A stretch of 64,000 nucleotides of DNA, from contig JAIXQF010000004.1 in assembly GCA_027484085.1 (NCBI GenBank), positions 258,162 to 322,161 of the forward strand. The letters run 5' to 3'. Below the pieces are notes generated by a model that did not search any database, was not told the DNA's origin, and saw only the letters and a program-made list of their open reading frames with translations. Both the position numbers and the translations under genes were made by a program. Every line of letters starts with the position of its first letter. Position 1 is the first letter of the stretch. Source of the stretch: Actinomycetales bacterium (GTDB lineage: Bacteria > Actinomycetota > Actinomycetes > S36-B12 > UBA5976). Positions 9,913 through 17,595 of the stretch are shown here, one piece after another.

Positions 9913-9984
9913 GGGGCCAGGACCGGGGACACCCGCTTTTGTTTAATTCAAATGCAGTGGCATTTGAATTTGGCCCTGGCCACG
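9913..9984 (+). repeat. Palindromic element carrying a copy of the tRNA-Phe 3' end
   Basis: Positions 9972-9984 repeat exactly the 13 bases at 9831-9843 (end of tRNA-Phe: GGCCCTGGCCACG). Positions 9913-9928 are close to the reverse complement of the tRNA-Phe T-arm/acceptor end (14 of 16). The two outer arms (GGCCAGG 9915-9921, CCTGGCC 9975-9981) enclose a perfect 11-bp hairpin, AATTCAAATGC/GCATTTGAATT, at 9945-9955 and 9960-9970 with loop AGTG. It could be a decayed tRNA, an old att site or a processed RNA structure. It is not a functional tRNA because no anticodon arm can be drawn. Confidence 0.6.
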
Positions 9985-10062
9985 TTGTTCGATTCAATTC
10001 TTTAGAAACCTTTCTCCACCACGAACTTAGCTCTACCCAAGTTCCTTGATTCAAGGTTTGAA

Positions 10063-11214
10063 CTAGTTACACCACTCAACAACTACGTCAGTTAGCACAT
10101 CAGCAACTATGTGAACCGAACTTTCCGTCGCCCATTCAGTTGCAGCGTGCGCACCTTCACCATCAACACCAAAGAGCACAGTTGTGATGCCAGCATCATT
10201 CATAAGGGCAGCATCGGTCCAGTACCACTCGCCACGAAACTTTACTGGCGTTCCGGTGCGTTCTTGAAAGTGATTTTGAATCATTCGAACTATTTCGTGG
10301 TCTTCGCTGACTTGTAGCGGTGCCCGAGTAAACCCACCACCAAGTTCATAAGAAAAATCTTTGGTGTTAGCAGCGACATCATCCAAGATTGCAACTAGCT
10401 CAGCGCGGACACCTTCAGGCGTTTCACCTGGAACGGTTCGGCGCTCAATCGCAATTGTGCATTCCGCGGGGTAACTGGATAGTTCTTCGCCACCTTTGAT
10501 GATTGAGGCGTGAACTGAAGGAGTTTCTAAATACTTAACATGAGGGCGTGAGGTTAATTCAGCCGCGTACTTATCCAATGCAACGAGTGCGTACCCAGCT
10601 TTGGTAATCGCATCGATTCCTAAATCGTGGCGCGAACCATGCGCTGCTAGGCCAATTATTTTTAGGTCAAACCAGACAAAACCTTTATGGGCAACTGTTA
10701 GTCCTAACATGGTTGGTTCAGCAACAACTCCAACGTCAGCCGTGAAATGTTGCAGCACCTCTTCGGTGCCAATATTTCCATGTTCCTCATCAGATACGGC
10801 TGCGACAATCACTTGCCCAGTTATGCCACGTTGCACTGCACGGTGCGCAGCAATCATTTGTCCAGCCAGCCCGCCCTTCATATCGAAAGTGCCGCGGCCG
10901 TAAACATTTCCATTTTCTCTAATTGCCTTTGTGCCATCTCCGTCATAACTTGCGACAGTCACGGTATCGATATGACCGTTGAGCATGATCTTCTTCGAGG
11001 ATGTTGCGCCTTTGCTGCATGCAACAATCGAAGGCCGTCCGGGCGTTCCCTCGAGGCGAGTTACCTCAAAGCCACGTTCGGTGAACCAATTTCCGATGAA
11101 GGTAGCAATCTCAGATTCGCCGGGTGCTCCGGGTACCAAAGTGCTGTTGACCGAATTGATTTCCGTTAGTGCACACAACAACTCAACTGGGTCGTCAAGG
11201 TTGTAATTAGACAT
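10063..11214 (-). CDS. M20-family metallohydrolase (ArgE/DapE/YgeY-like)
   Basis: A 383-residue zinc-dependent deacylase or peptidase of the M20 family. The metal and catalytic motifs are visible: NGHIDTV near residue 82 (ligand His and catalytic Asp), GRGTFDMKGG near 115, and SDEEHG near 146 with the catalytic Glu pair. A dimerisation domain occupies about residues 185-300. AGGAG precedes the ATG. It lies 23 bases downstream of the PLP-dependent lyase gene on the same strand, so they form an operon. In enterobacteria the diaminopropionate lyase gene ygeX neighbours the M20 gene ygeY, which supports a shared pathway here. The true substrate is not known; acetylornithine or succinyl-diaminopimelate specificity cannot be excluded. 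Confidence 0.75.
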   Translation of the reverse strand: MSNYNLDDPVELLCALTEINSVNSTLVPGAPGESEIATFIGNWFTERGFEVTRLEGTPGRPSIVACSKGATSSKKIMLNGHIDTVTVASYDGDGTKAIRENGNVYGRGTFDMKGGLAGQMIAAHRAVQRGITGQVIVAAVSDEEHGNIGTEEVLQHFTADVGVVAEPTMLGLTVAHKGFVWFDLKIIGLAAHGSRHDLGIDAITKAGYALVALDKYAAELTSRPHVKYLETPSVHASIIKGGEELSSYPAECTIAIERRTVPGETPEGVRAELVAILDDVAANTKDFSYELGGGFTRAPLQVSEDHEIVRMIQNHFQERTGTPVKFRGEWYWTDAALMNDAGITTVLFGVDGEGAHAATEWATESSVHIVADVLTDVVVEWCN

Positions 11215-11237
11215 AACTTCTCCTGCTTTGTCGGAAT

Positions 11238-12362
11238 CTATTGAAGTGGGTTTGCGGCACTGCCTTCGGTACTGAATAAAACGATTACAGAATCCTTAGT
11301 GATGCCGAGTTCATCGCGACGTTCTTGGGTTGAAAGCGCTTTACGAACCCCCGACAAAGTTGCTGCGCCACAAGGCCCAGCATCAACGCCAAGGTCAGCC
11401 AGAACCTTTAGATCTAATCGAGTTTCATCATCGGTTAAGGCAACTGCGGCATCTACACCGGCTTGATGTGTCGGCCAAGAATCAGATGAGGGAGTGCCAC
11501 AGTTCATACCAGCCATGATTGTTGGCACGGTAGCTACGCTGGTGAGTTCGCCATTGTGAAGTGACTGCAAAACACATGCCGCCCCAATTGCTTCAACGCT
11601 AAGAACGACTGGGTTTCGTCCTGGCTGGCTGCGATAGTGCGCCAAGACGGAATGCAGGAAGGCGCCGACGCCAACTGGAGCCGCAACGAAATCAGCTGGG
11701 CCAGATCCAAGTTCACGCAGCTGCTCATCTGTTTCGGCACACAGTGTGGTGTAGCCCTCGATAATCCAATTTGGAATTTGCTCGTAACCTGGCCACGACA
11801 TGTCTTGGATATGAAGGGCATGGTCCAAAGTCGAAGTGATTTCTTTAGCCAGCTCAACAGCTTCGTCGTAGTCGCCATCAATGATGGTGATTTCCGCGCC
11901 TTCGCCGGCAATGTTGTTGATCGCTTGGTCGCTTACGCCATCTGGAATAACGATCGCACACTCCAAACCTAATCGCTTGGCCATGTGGGCGACTGCTCGG
12001 CCATGATTACCATCCGTAGCAGCCACCAAGGTTGGTTTATTGTCTGCATCAATCGCAGCCTTAACATCATCGATGTCGGCAGGGTTTGCACCATCTGTTA
12101 AAGCCTGTGCGACTGCCCAAGCGGCACCCAATATTTTGAACGCGGAAAGATTCATCCGAGCCGATTCGTCTTTGATGAATAATCGCCCAACGTTTAGCTG
12201 AGCTGCAATCGATGGCAATTCAATTAGAGGAGTGACCGAGTAGTTAGGCAAACTTTTGTGAAAGCGTGCAACTTCTTTTGCAGGTGCATCGCATGACCAA
12301 CTTCGTGCTGTCGGATTTGAATACCAAGTCAGTTTCTCTGCAACGTCATGAGCATTAGTCAT
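11238..12362 (-). CDS. Diaminopropionate ammonia-lyase-like PLP enzyme
   Basis: A 374-residue fold-type II PLP enzyme. The order LPNYSVTPLIELPSIA, LFIKDESARMNLSAFKILGAAW (about residues 54-75, quoted in part) and TDGNHGRAVAHMA matches diaminopropionate ammonia-lyase (DpaL/YgeX), which turns 2,3-diaminopropionate into pyruvate and ammonia. The PLP lysine is in SAFKILG. Threonine dehydratase-like enzymes share the fold, but the opening HKSLPNYSVTPL favours DpaL. It is the first gene of a two-gene unit with the M20 hydrolase. There is no strong ribosome site before the ATG. Confidence 0.75.
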   Translation of the reverse strand: MTNAHDVAEKLTWYSNPTARSWSCDAPAKEVARFHKSLPNYSVTPLIELPSIAAQLNVGRLFIKDESARMNLSAFKILGAAWAVAQALTDGANPADIDDVKAAIDADNKPTLVAATDGNHGRAVAHMAKRLGLECAIVIPDGVSDQAINNIAGEGAEITIIDGDYDEAVELAKEITSTLDHALHIQDMSWPGYEQIPNWIIEGYTTLCAETDEQLRELGSGPADFVAAPVGVGAFLHSVLAHYRSQPGRNPVVLSVEAIGAACVLQSLHNGELTSVATVPTIMAGMNCGTPSSDSWPTHQAGVDAAVALTDDETRLDLKVLADLGVDAGPCGAATLSGVRKALSTQERRDELGITKDSVIVLFSTEGSAANPLQ

Positions 12363-12663
12363 GGCATTGAGTATTTCACTTAGTTGATGTGTTGTTCATT
12401 AGGGAAAATTTCTTAGTGATGCTTTCATTTTTTGCGCAAAACACGCCATCACAAAGAATTCATTTAAGGCTAAGAACCCATTGAACAATGGCTTTTGTTC
12501 AGCAATTTACAAAAAACCCTTATTTTTAAGCGAATATGACTTGTCAAATGAATAACACCTGTGTAATTTAAGGAAAGGTTGTTAATCCGACCACGTAACA
12601 CAAGGGTTTGTCGCTTGCATTAGGGCAGCAACAGACTCGTTACGCCTAACCAGGAGGTTACAG
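12363..12663. promoter_or_regulatory. AT-rich intergenic region with a whiB promoter candidate
   Basis: The 301 bases separate the divergent lyase gene and whiB and hold no credible ORF. A promoter-like pair lies at 12541-12569: TTGTCA at 12541-12546 and either TGTAAT (12562-12567, 15-base spacer) or TAATTT (12564-12569, 17-base spacer). That gives whiB a leader of about 85-90 bases. Just before the start, TAACC and GGTTA (around 12646-12660) can pair around the AGGA of the ribosome site, which might reduce initiation. The promoter call is by eye. Confidence 0.4.
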
Positions 12664-12924
12664 GTGAGCGAATTCGCTCTGCTTCCCTTCACTGAAACTG
12701 AAGATCTGGGTTGGCACGAACGTGCACTTTGCGCCCAGACCGATCCCGAAGCTTTCTTCCCTGAAAAGGGTGGCTCTACTCGTGAAGCAAAGCGAGTTTG
12801 TAGTTCATGCGAAGTAAAGGTCGACTGCCTCGAGTACGCACTACAAAACGATGAGCGCTTTGGCATTTGGGGTGGCCTATCTGAGCGTGAGCGCCGTCGC
12901 CTTAAGCGGGCACAGGCAGGTTAA
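12664..12924 (+). CDS. whiB: WhiB-family Fe-S transcription factor (WhiB2/WhmD type)
   Basis: An 86-residue protein with the four cluster cysteines at 23, 46, 49 and 55 (C-x22-C-x2-C-x5-C), the turn motif FGIWGGLSERERRRLKR and a basic C-terminus. The segment LCAQTDPEAFFPEKGGSTREAK places it with WhiB2/WhmD and Streptomyces WhiB, which acts with WhiA on cell-division genes through sigma region 4. A strong AGGAGG at 12652-12657 precedes the GTG start by 6 bases. The stop codon lies inside the first copy of a short tandem repeat. Confidence 0.93.
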   Translation: MSEFALLPFTETEDLGWHERALCAQTDPEAFFPEKGGSTREAKRVCSSCEVKVDCLEYALQNDERFGIWGGLSERERRRLKRAQAG

Positions 12925-12982
12925 GAAACCGGCCTGAATAGAGACAGGCAGGTTAAAACCGGCCTGCATAAAGACTGGCAGG
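12912..12982 (+). repeat. Tandem repeat of hairpin units at the whiB 3' end
   Basis: The unit ACAGGCAGGTTA-(3-5 bases)-ACCGGCCTG-ATA starts at 12912 and again at 12944 (period 32), with a partial third copy at 12974 (period 30). Within each full unit CAGGCAGGTT pairs with AACCGGCCTG (9 of 10 pairs), so each copy is a hairpin. The first copy includes the last codons and stop of whiB. This suggests stacked mRNA stem-loops rather than protein-coding repeats. Confidence 0.7.
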
Positions 12983-13001
12983 ATAGTTTTCAAAGCTTTG
13001 T

Positions 13002-13045
13002 AAATCGGCTCTGATCCTTCGGGATTGGGGCCGATTTCATTTTGT
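13002..13045. terminator. Rho-independent terminator between whiB and the convergent gene
   Basis: AAATCGGC (13002-13009) pairs with GCCGATTT (13030-13037). Inside is a second stem, ATCC-TTCG-GGAT, with a stable TTCG tetraloop. A T-rich tract follows (CATTTTGT), and the A-rich 5' side could also serve the opposite strand. The position, between the convergent whiB and zincin-like genes, fits a two-way terminator. Confidence 0.75.
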
Positions 13046-13522
13046 CTATCTTCTGATTTCTGGCCCTACGTAGTTAGGGTCCACGTCGTCTGGTCGCAAT
13101 CCGGTTACCAAACTGACTAACTCTGCCAACACATCACGCATTACTCGCTGCAAGAGTTCCTTTGAGTCGGAACGCATTTCAATCGGACGTTGGTACAAAA
13201 CGATGGTTGTTGGATAGCCTTGGTCAATTCGACCTAATGGCACATGGCCACTTGCAAATGTTAAATCGCGTTTGTTCGGAATTTCCTCAAGTACAAATTT
13301 GACCGAGGAAAGCATGCTTCCCAGGCGGGCATCTAGGTCTTCTACCGCTTCGCGCATTTCTCGAACAAAAAACTGATCACTGGATTCATGTGAAGGTGCT
13401 GAATGGGGCAGGACCGGTCCACGCAAACCACGGTCATGCCGATCACGTTTCACACTTGGATTCGCCGGCTTCGGTGTTCCAGATTTCATGTCCTTGCACC
13501 TTTCGGGTGTTTCGATACCCAC
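13046..13522 (-). CDS. Zincin-like (DUF1025/metallopeptidase-family) protein without HExxH
   Basis: The core runs from RDRHDRGLRGPVLP to PDDVDPNYVGP, the pattern of the actinobacterial metallopeptidase-family protein encoded between whiB and DUF3499. In classical members a HExxH helix binds zinc; here the equivalent helix reads MRDVLAELVSLVTGL, with no His, so zinc catalysis is unlikely. I believe this loss is shared by other actinobacterial members. The frame is 158 residues, but the first 20-25 look non-conserved, so the true start may be internal. It is divergent from DUF3499 with 11 bases between the annotated starts. Confidence 0.7.
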   Translation of the reverse strand: MGIETPERCKDMKSGTPKPANPSVKRDRHDRGLRGPVLPHSAPSHESSDQFFVREMREAVEDLDARLGSMLSSVKFVLEEIPNKRDLTFASGHVPLGRIDQGYPTTIVLYQRPIEMRSDSKELLQRVMRDVLAELVSLVTGLRPDDVDPNYVGPEIRR

Positions 13523-13533
13523 ACCCCAAGACT

Positions 13534-13908
13534 ATGTCGGCTAGTTTGGCGAATGTGGGATCACGTCGTTGTTCTAAGCCATCGTGCAGCAAGCGAGCTG
13601 TTGCGACGCTGACTTATGTCTACGCTGACTCAACTGCAGTGCTTGGCCCATTAGCAACTTTTGCTGAGCCGCATTGCTATGACTTGTGTGAAGACCATGC
13701 TGCGCGCATGACTGCACCTCGAGGCTGGGATGTTGTCAGACTTGCCCCAGATCCAGAAGCGCTCAAGCCAAGTGTTGATGACATCGAAGCATTGGCTAAC
13801 GCCGTTCGGGAAGTTGGCCGAGTCGAACCAGTAGCCGAGACGATAGAAGTTAATCGCCGTGGACACTTGCGGGTATTGCGCGATTCAAGCCAAGACCCAC
13901 AGGCTTAA
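13534..13908 (+). CDS. DUF3499 family protein
   Basis: A 124-residue actinobacterial protein of unknown function. It carries RRCSKPSCSKRAVATLTYVY at the N-terminus (Cys pair), then FAEPHCYDLCEDHAARMTAPRGW with more Cys and His residues, a pattern that suggests a small zinc-binding domain. I choose ATG 13534 because the conserved family sequence begins a few residues later; the frame is open back to 13390 but overlaps the divergent gene. The next gene, manB, follows after 57 bases that contain a small hairpin (13915-13930). Confidence 0.85.
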   Translation: MSASLANVGSRRCSKPSCSKRAVATLTYVYADSTAVLGPLATFAEPHCYDLCEDHAARMTAPRGWDVVRLAPDPEALKPSVDDIEALANAVREVGRVEPVAETIEVNRRGHLRVLRDSSQDPQA

Positions 13909-13914
13909 TAGGAA

Positions 13915-13930
13915 TAAGGCCTAAGCCTTA
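13915..13930 (+). promoter_or_regulatory. Small hairpin between DUF3499 and manB
   Basis: TAAGGC-CTAA-GCCTTA is a perfect 6-bp stem with a 4-base loop, flanked by further AGGCTTA/AAGGCTT copies at 13901-13907 and 13931-13937 that offer alternative pairings. It may be a weak attenuator or leader structure for manB. No T tract follows. Confidence 0.3.
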
Positions 13931-13965
13931 AAGGCTTGGTAACTTGCTGCTCCTAGACTTAACAA

Positions 13966-15354
13966 ATGCGCGATTTATCAGCCCTAATTAAGGCCTATGA
14001 CATTCGTGGTGTGGTGCCAGACCAGTGGGGACCCGATCTTGCTCGCGAAGTGGGCACAGCTTTCGTTGAAGTCTTAGGGATTCGGTCAAGTGATGGTGGC
14101 GCTGGTCGTCTCGTAGTAGGTCATGACATGCGCCCGACCGGTCCAGAATTAGTTGCTGAGTTTATCGACGGCGTCACAGCCGCAGGTGTCGATGTCGTCA
14201 ACATCGGATTGTGTTCAACGGATGGTTTGTACTTCGCAAGTGGCCGCCTAGATATCCCTGGTGCGATGTTTACAGCCAGCCACAATCCTGCCGAGTACAA
14301 CGGCATCAAACTTTGCCGTGCCGGCGCCGCTCCAGTCGGACAAGACTCCGGGCTGTCGAAAATTCGCGAGATGTTGGAAAGCAAAAGTCTGCCAAGTTAT
14401 GACGGTCCATATGGATCAACGACGACACAAGATATGTTGTTGGCCTACGCACAGTACTTGCGCGAGCTTGTTCCACTTGATAACTCTCGCCGCTTGAAAG
14501 TTGTAATTGATACTGGAAATGGCATGGGTGGGTTTACGGTCCCAGCTGTTCTAGGCGATGAAATCTTGCCATCATTACCGCTGGAAATTGATCCAATGTT
14601 TTTTGAACTTGATGGGACATTTCCAAATCACGAGGCAAACCCAATCGATCCTGAGAATTTACGAGACTTACAAAAGCGCGTACTCGAAGTTGGCGCAGAT
14701 ATTGGCTTAGCTTTTGACGGTGACGCCGATCGCTGTTTCGTAGTTGATGAAAAAGGTGGAATTGTTGATCCATCAACGCTGACTGCTTTGATTGCTGCTC
14801 GTGAATTAGCAAAAGCCCCAGGCTCAACAATCATTCACAACTTGATTACATCCCGCGCTGTTCCCGAGATTGTGATTGAAAACGGTGGCACTCCAGTTCG
14901 AACTCGGGTTGGGCATTCATTTATCAAGGCAACTATGGCTGAGACAAACGCAATCTTCGGTGGCGAACATTCGGGGCACTTTTATTTCCGTGATTTCTGG
15001 AAAGCTGACTCAGGCATGCTGGCCGCAATGCATGCGCTGGCTGCACTTGGCGAAACTACAGACTCAACTACTTTGAGTGAACTTCTGAAACCGTACTTGC
15101 GTTATGTGATGAGTGGCGAAATCAACACCAAAGTTACGGACGCAAAGGCGGTCATCGCCCGCATCAAAGAAACTGCCATAAAGCAAGGCTCTGAAATTGA
15201 TGAACTAGATGGCTTAACAGTCTCTGGCGAGGGCTGGTGGTTCAATGTGAGATCCAGTAATACTGAGCCGCTACTTAGATTGAACGTCGAAGCTAAGGAT
15301 TTACAGAACATGGAAATAGTTCGGGACTCGGTCTTGTCAATGATGGTCGGGTAG
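13966..15354 (+). CDS. manB: Phosphomannomutase/phosphoglucomutase
   Basis: A 462-residue alpha-D-phosphohexomutase. It interconverts mannose-6-phosphate and mannose-1-phosphate (and possibly the glucose forms), feeding GDP-mannose synthesis. The phosphoserine is Ser105 in FTASHNPAEYNGIK; the metal loop is FDGDADRCFV; the sugar-binding loop is GGEHSGHFYF; and the phosphate-binding loop RSSNTEPLLRLN is near the C-terminus. It is followed 10 bases later by the isomerase gene, and a manC-like guanylyltransferase lies at 28067, which completes a GDP-mannose route. Confidence 0.92.
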   Translation: MRDLSALIKAYDIRGVVPDQWGPDLAREVGTAFVEVLGIRSSDGGAGRLVVGHDMRPTGPELVAEFIDGVTAAGVDVVNIGLCSTDGLYFASGRLDIPGAMFTASHNPAEYNGIKLCRAGAAPVGQDSGLSKIREMLESKSLPSYDGPYGSTTTQDMLLAYAQYLRELVPLDNSRRLKVVIDTGNGMGGFTVPAVLGDEILPSLPLEIDPMFFELDGTFPNHEANPIDPENLRDLQKRVLEVGADIGLAFDGDADRCFVVDEKGGIVDPSTLTALIAARELAKAPGSTIIHNLITSRAVPEIVIENGGTPVRTRVGHSFIKATMAETNAIFGGEHSGHFYFRDFWKADSGMLAAMHALAALGETTDSTTLSELLKPYLRYVMSGEINTKVTDAKAVIARIKETAIKQGSEIDELDGLTVSGEGWWFNVRSSNTEPLLRLNVEAKDLQNMEIVRDSVLSMMVG

Positions 15355-15364
15355 TCTGTAGTTC

Positions 15365-16495
15365 ATGATCGATGACCTGCTGCTTGATGACATCGACGGC
15401 ATGTCTGCTCGAGATGTAAGCAATATGTTGCCTGCGATTGCTAGCTCAGGCGCGCAAATGCGAGAAGCCTTGGCAACTATTAACCGATCAGATTTAACCG
15501 AAGTGGCTAAAGGCGATCAGCCAAGAAATGTCATTGTGGCTGGTCTAGGTGGTTCTGGGGTTGGCGGACAAGTTTTACGCGCAGTTCTTGGTCAGTCGAC
15601 TCCGGTGCCAATTCATCTGGAGCAAACCCATAGCCTCCCTGGCTGGGTTGGCCCGATGGATGTTGTCATCGGAGTTTCCTGTTCTGGAGCTACGGAAGAA
15701 ACATTGAGCATGACTGCTGAAGCAGGTCGTCGAGGTGCTCGCGTAATCACAATCGGTGCTGGCGGTAGCGATTTAGAAAAACTTTCAGGATCCATTGGAG
15801 GCTCAGTCCACTTTGCAATAGATGCAAAAGGACGCAGTCCACGTGCCTCATTGTGGACACATGCAACACCGTTACTGATGGTTGCTAATGCATTGGGCAT
15901 TGCTCACATTGATGAAAAAGAATTTGATATTTCAGCCGACCTCATGGATGAACTCAGCGTTGCAAATGGACCTTCGATTCCATTAGGCGAAAACTCCGCA
16001 AAAACCCTTGCCCTCGCATGCGCTGAATCCTTACCTATGGTTTGGGGCACCGGAATGATTGGCGCAACAGCCGCCAGTCGATTTATGGCGCAACTTGCAG
16101 AAAATGCAAAGCTTCCGGCCGCACATGGTGAGTTACCAGAAGTTGGCCACAATCAAATTGTTGCCTTTGATGGCGTACTGGCTGGCGCTGCGCCCGAACC
16201 AGATATTTTCCGAGATCGCGATGGCTTAATAGATCGCCGAACTCATTTGTTTATTCTGCGTGACACAAATGAGCATCCAGCAGTTGAAAAACGAATCGGA
16301 ATTGTCAGCAAAATTGCGTCTGATCGAAATGTTCCAGTTACTTTGATTCAGGCACGAAATGGTCATCCAATAAGTCGCTTAGCATCCTTGATCGTCCCAA
16401 CAGATTGGGCGAGTGCCTACGCAGGCATTGCACTTGGTATCGATCCTTCACAAATCAGCACGATCAACCAGCTAAAAGCTGGCTTGCTTAGTTAA
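15365..16495 (+). CDS. Bifunctional phosphoglucose/phosphomannose isomerase (SIS domains)
   Basis: A 376-residue SIS-domain isomerase of the actinobacterial/archaeal PGI-PMI type, which converts fructose-6-phosphate with both glucose-6- and mannose-6-phosphate. The first SIS domain starts with VAGLGGSGVGGQVLRAV (about residues 58-74), and the catalytic segment AHGELPEVGHNQIVAF lies near residue 255. It follows manB closely, giving fructose-6-phosphate to mannose-1-phosphate from two adjacent genes. Confidence 0.88.
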   Translation: MIDDLLLDDIDGMSARDVSNMLPAIASSGAQMREALATINRSDLTEVAKGDQPRNVIVAGLGGSGVGGQVLRAVLGQSTPVPIHLEQTHSLPGWVGPMDVVIGVSCSGATEETLSMTAEAGRRGARVITIGAGGSDLEKLSGSIGGSVHFAIDAKGRSPRASLWTHATPLLMVANALGIAHIDEKEFDISADLMDELSVANGPSIPLGENSAKTLALACAESLPMVWGTGMIGATAASRFMAQLAENAKLPAAHGELPEVGHNQIVAFDGVLAGAAPEPDIFRDRDGLIDRRTHLFILRDTNEHPAVEKRIGIVSKIASDRNVPVTLIQARNGHPISRLASLIVPTDWASAYAGIALGIDPSQISTINQLKAGLLS

Positions 16496-16535
16496 TTCAA
16501 AACTAATTTCATTCACTAATTTAAGGACAACTCGA

Positions 16536-17447
16536 ATGAGTACCGAAGGTGGCACCAAAGCGGTAATTGCTGCACTGATGGCAAATACCGGAATTGCAAT
16601 TAGCAAGTTTGTGGCGTTTGCAATAACGGGATCAACCTCGTTGTTGTCAGAAGCCATTCACTCCGTTGCCGACTCGCTTAATCAAGTTTTGCTGCTCATC
16701 GGCGGTAAACGTTCACGTCGGGTAGCGGATGACAAATATCAATTTGGGTATGGGCGAGTTCGTTACGTTTATGGATTCATGGTTGCGATTGTGCTGTTCA
16801 TGGTTGGCGGAATCTATTCGCTTTATGAGGGCTGGCACAAGTGGAGTCACCCTGAGCCAGTGTCTGACTACTGGATAGCAATCTCAGTTTTATCAATTGC
16901 AATTGTTTTGGAAATATTTTCATTTCGTACCGCGATCATCGAAACGAATAAGGTTCGTGGCAATCGATCGTTCGCCAAGTTTGTTAAGGATGCCCGCCAA
17001 CCCGAACTTCCAGTCATTTTGCTTGAGGACTTTGGCGCCTTAATCGGTCTGGTCTTTGCTTTAGTCGGCGTGAGTGCCGCTGTCGTTACTGGCGATGGAC
17101 GTTGGGATGGCATGGGCGCAATGGCCATTGGCTCGCTATTGATCGTGATCGCCGTGATTTTGGTACGCGAGATGTCGGGAATGTTGGTTGGCGAAGGCGC
17201 ACTGCCGGAAGAGTATGACGCGGTTCAGGCAGCTCTTGAATCTGCGCCACTAGTAGAACGAGTTATTCACCTTCGCACTTTGCACGTCGGACCTGATGCC
17301 TTGTTGGTTGGGGCCAAAATTGCAATTAGTAAGTCTCAAACTGCCGATGACATTACTCGGGGGATTGATGAAGCCGAGCGATTGCTTCGGGCCGCGGTAC
17401 CTAGTGCGCAGTATGTGTTTCTGGAACCGGACTTCGATAAAAGTTAA
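16536..17447 (+). CDS. Cation diffusion facilitator family transporter
   Basis: A 303-residue CDF efflux protein for divalent metals (Zn, Mn, Co or Fe not distinguishable), exchanging them for protons across the membrane. Six membrane segments are visible up to about residue 215. SEAIHSVADSLNQ (H-x3-D, TM2) and LLEDFGALIGL (TM5) supply the metal-site residues. A cytoplasmic C-terminal domain with LRTLHVGPDALLVGAKI follows. The position between the isomerase and ahcY is the common actinobacterial order. Confidence 0.9.
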   Translation: MSTEGGTKAVIAALMANTGIAISKFVAFAITGSTSLLSEAIHSVADSLNQVLLLIGGKRSRRVADDKYQFGYGRVRYVYGFMVAIVLFMVGGIYSLYEGWHKWSHPEPVSDYWIAISVLSIAIVLEIFSFRTAIIETNKVRGNRSFAKFVKDARQPELPVILLEDFGALIGLVFALVGVSAAVVTGDGRWDGMGAMAIGSLLIVIAVILVREMSGMLVGEGALPEEYDAVQAALESAPLVERVIHLRTLHVGPDALLVGAKIAISKSQTADDITRGIDEAERLLRAAVPSAQYVFLEPDFDKS

Positions 17448-17537
17448 GCAGTTTGTGCCTTGCATAGCAGCAAAGCCAGCCATTGTGACTTAAAACATTG
17501 AGTTATGACACAATAGATACACCGCTAGCCATCGAAG

Positions 17538-17586
17538 CCTCGTGACGTTGCGGACTACTGTCGCAAACCCATAACTTTTCACGAGG
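17538..17586 (+). promoter_or_regulatory. RBS-masking stem-loop in the ahcY leader
   Basis: CCTCGTG (17538-17544) is perfectly complementary to CACGAGG (17580-17586), which contains the first half of the ahcY ribosome site GAGGAG. Between them a second hairpin forms: TTGCG/CGCAA with a bulged G and AC/GT closing a TACT loop (17548-17566). When folded, the outer stem would hide the ribosome site. I could not match it to the SAH riboswitch consensus or to the SAM classes I know. Confidence 0.6.
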
Positions 17587-17595
17587 AGTAACACC

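Noticed and set aside
13390-13533. Longer start for DUF3499
   Set aside because: It overlaps the divergent zincin-like gene and the conserved sequence starts only after 13534.
17538-17595. SAH riboswitch call for the ahcY leader
   Set aside because: The conserved pseudoknot sequences of that riboswitch could not be matched; kept only as an unassigned RBS-masking structure.
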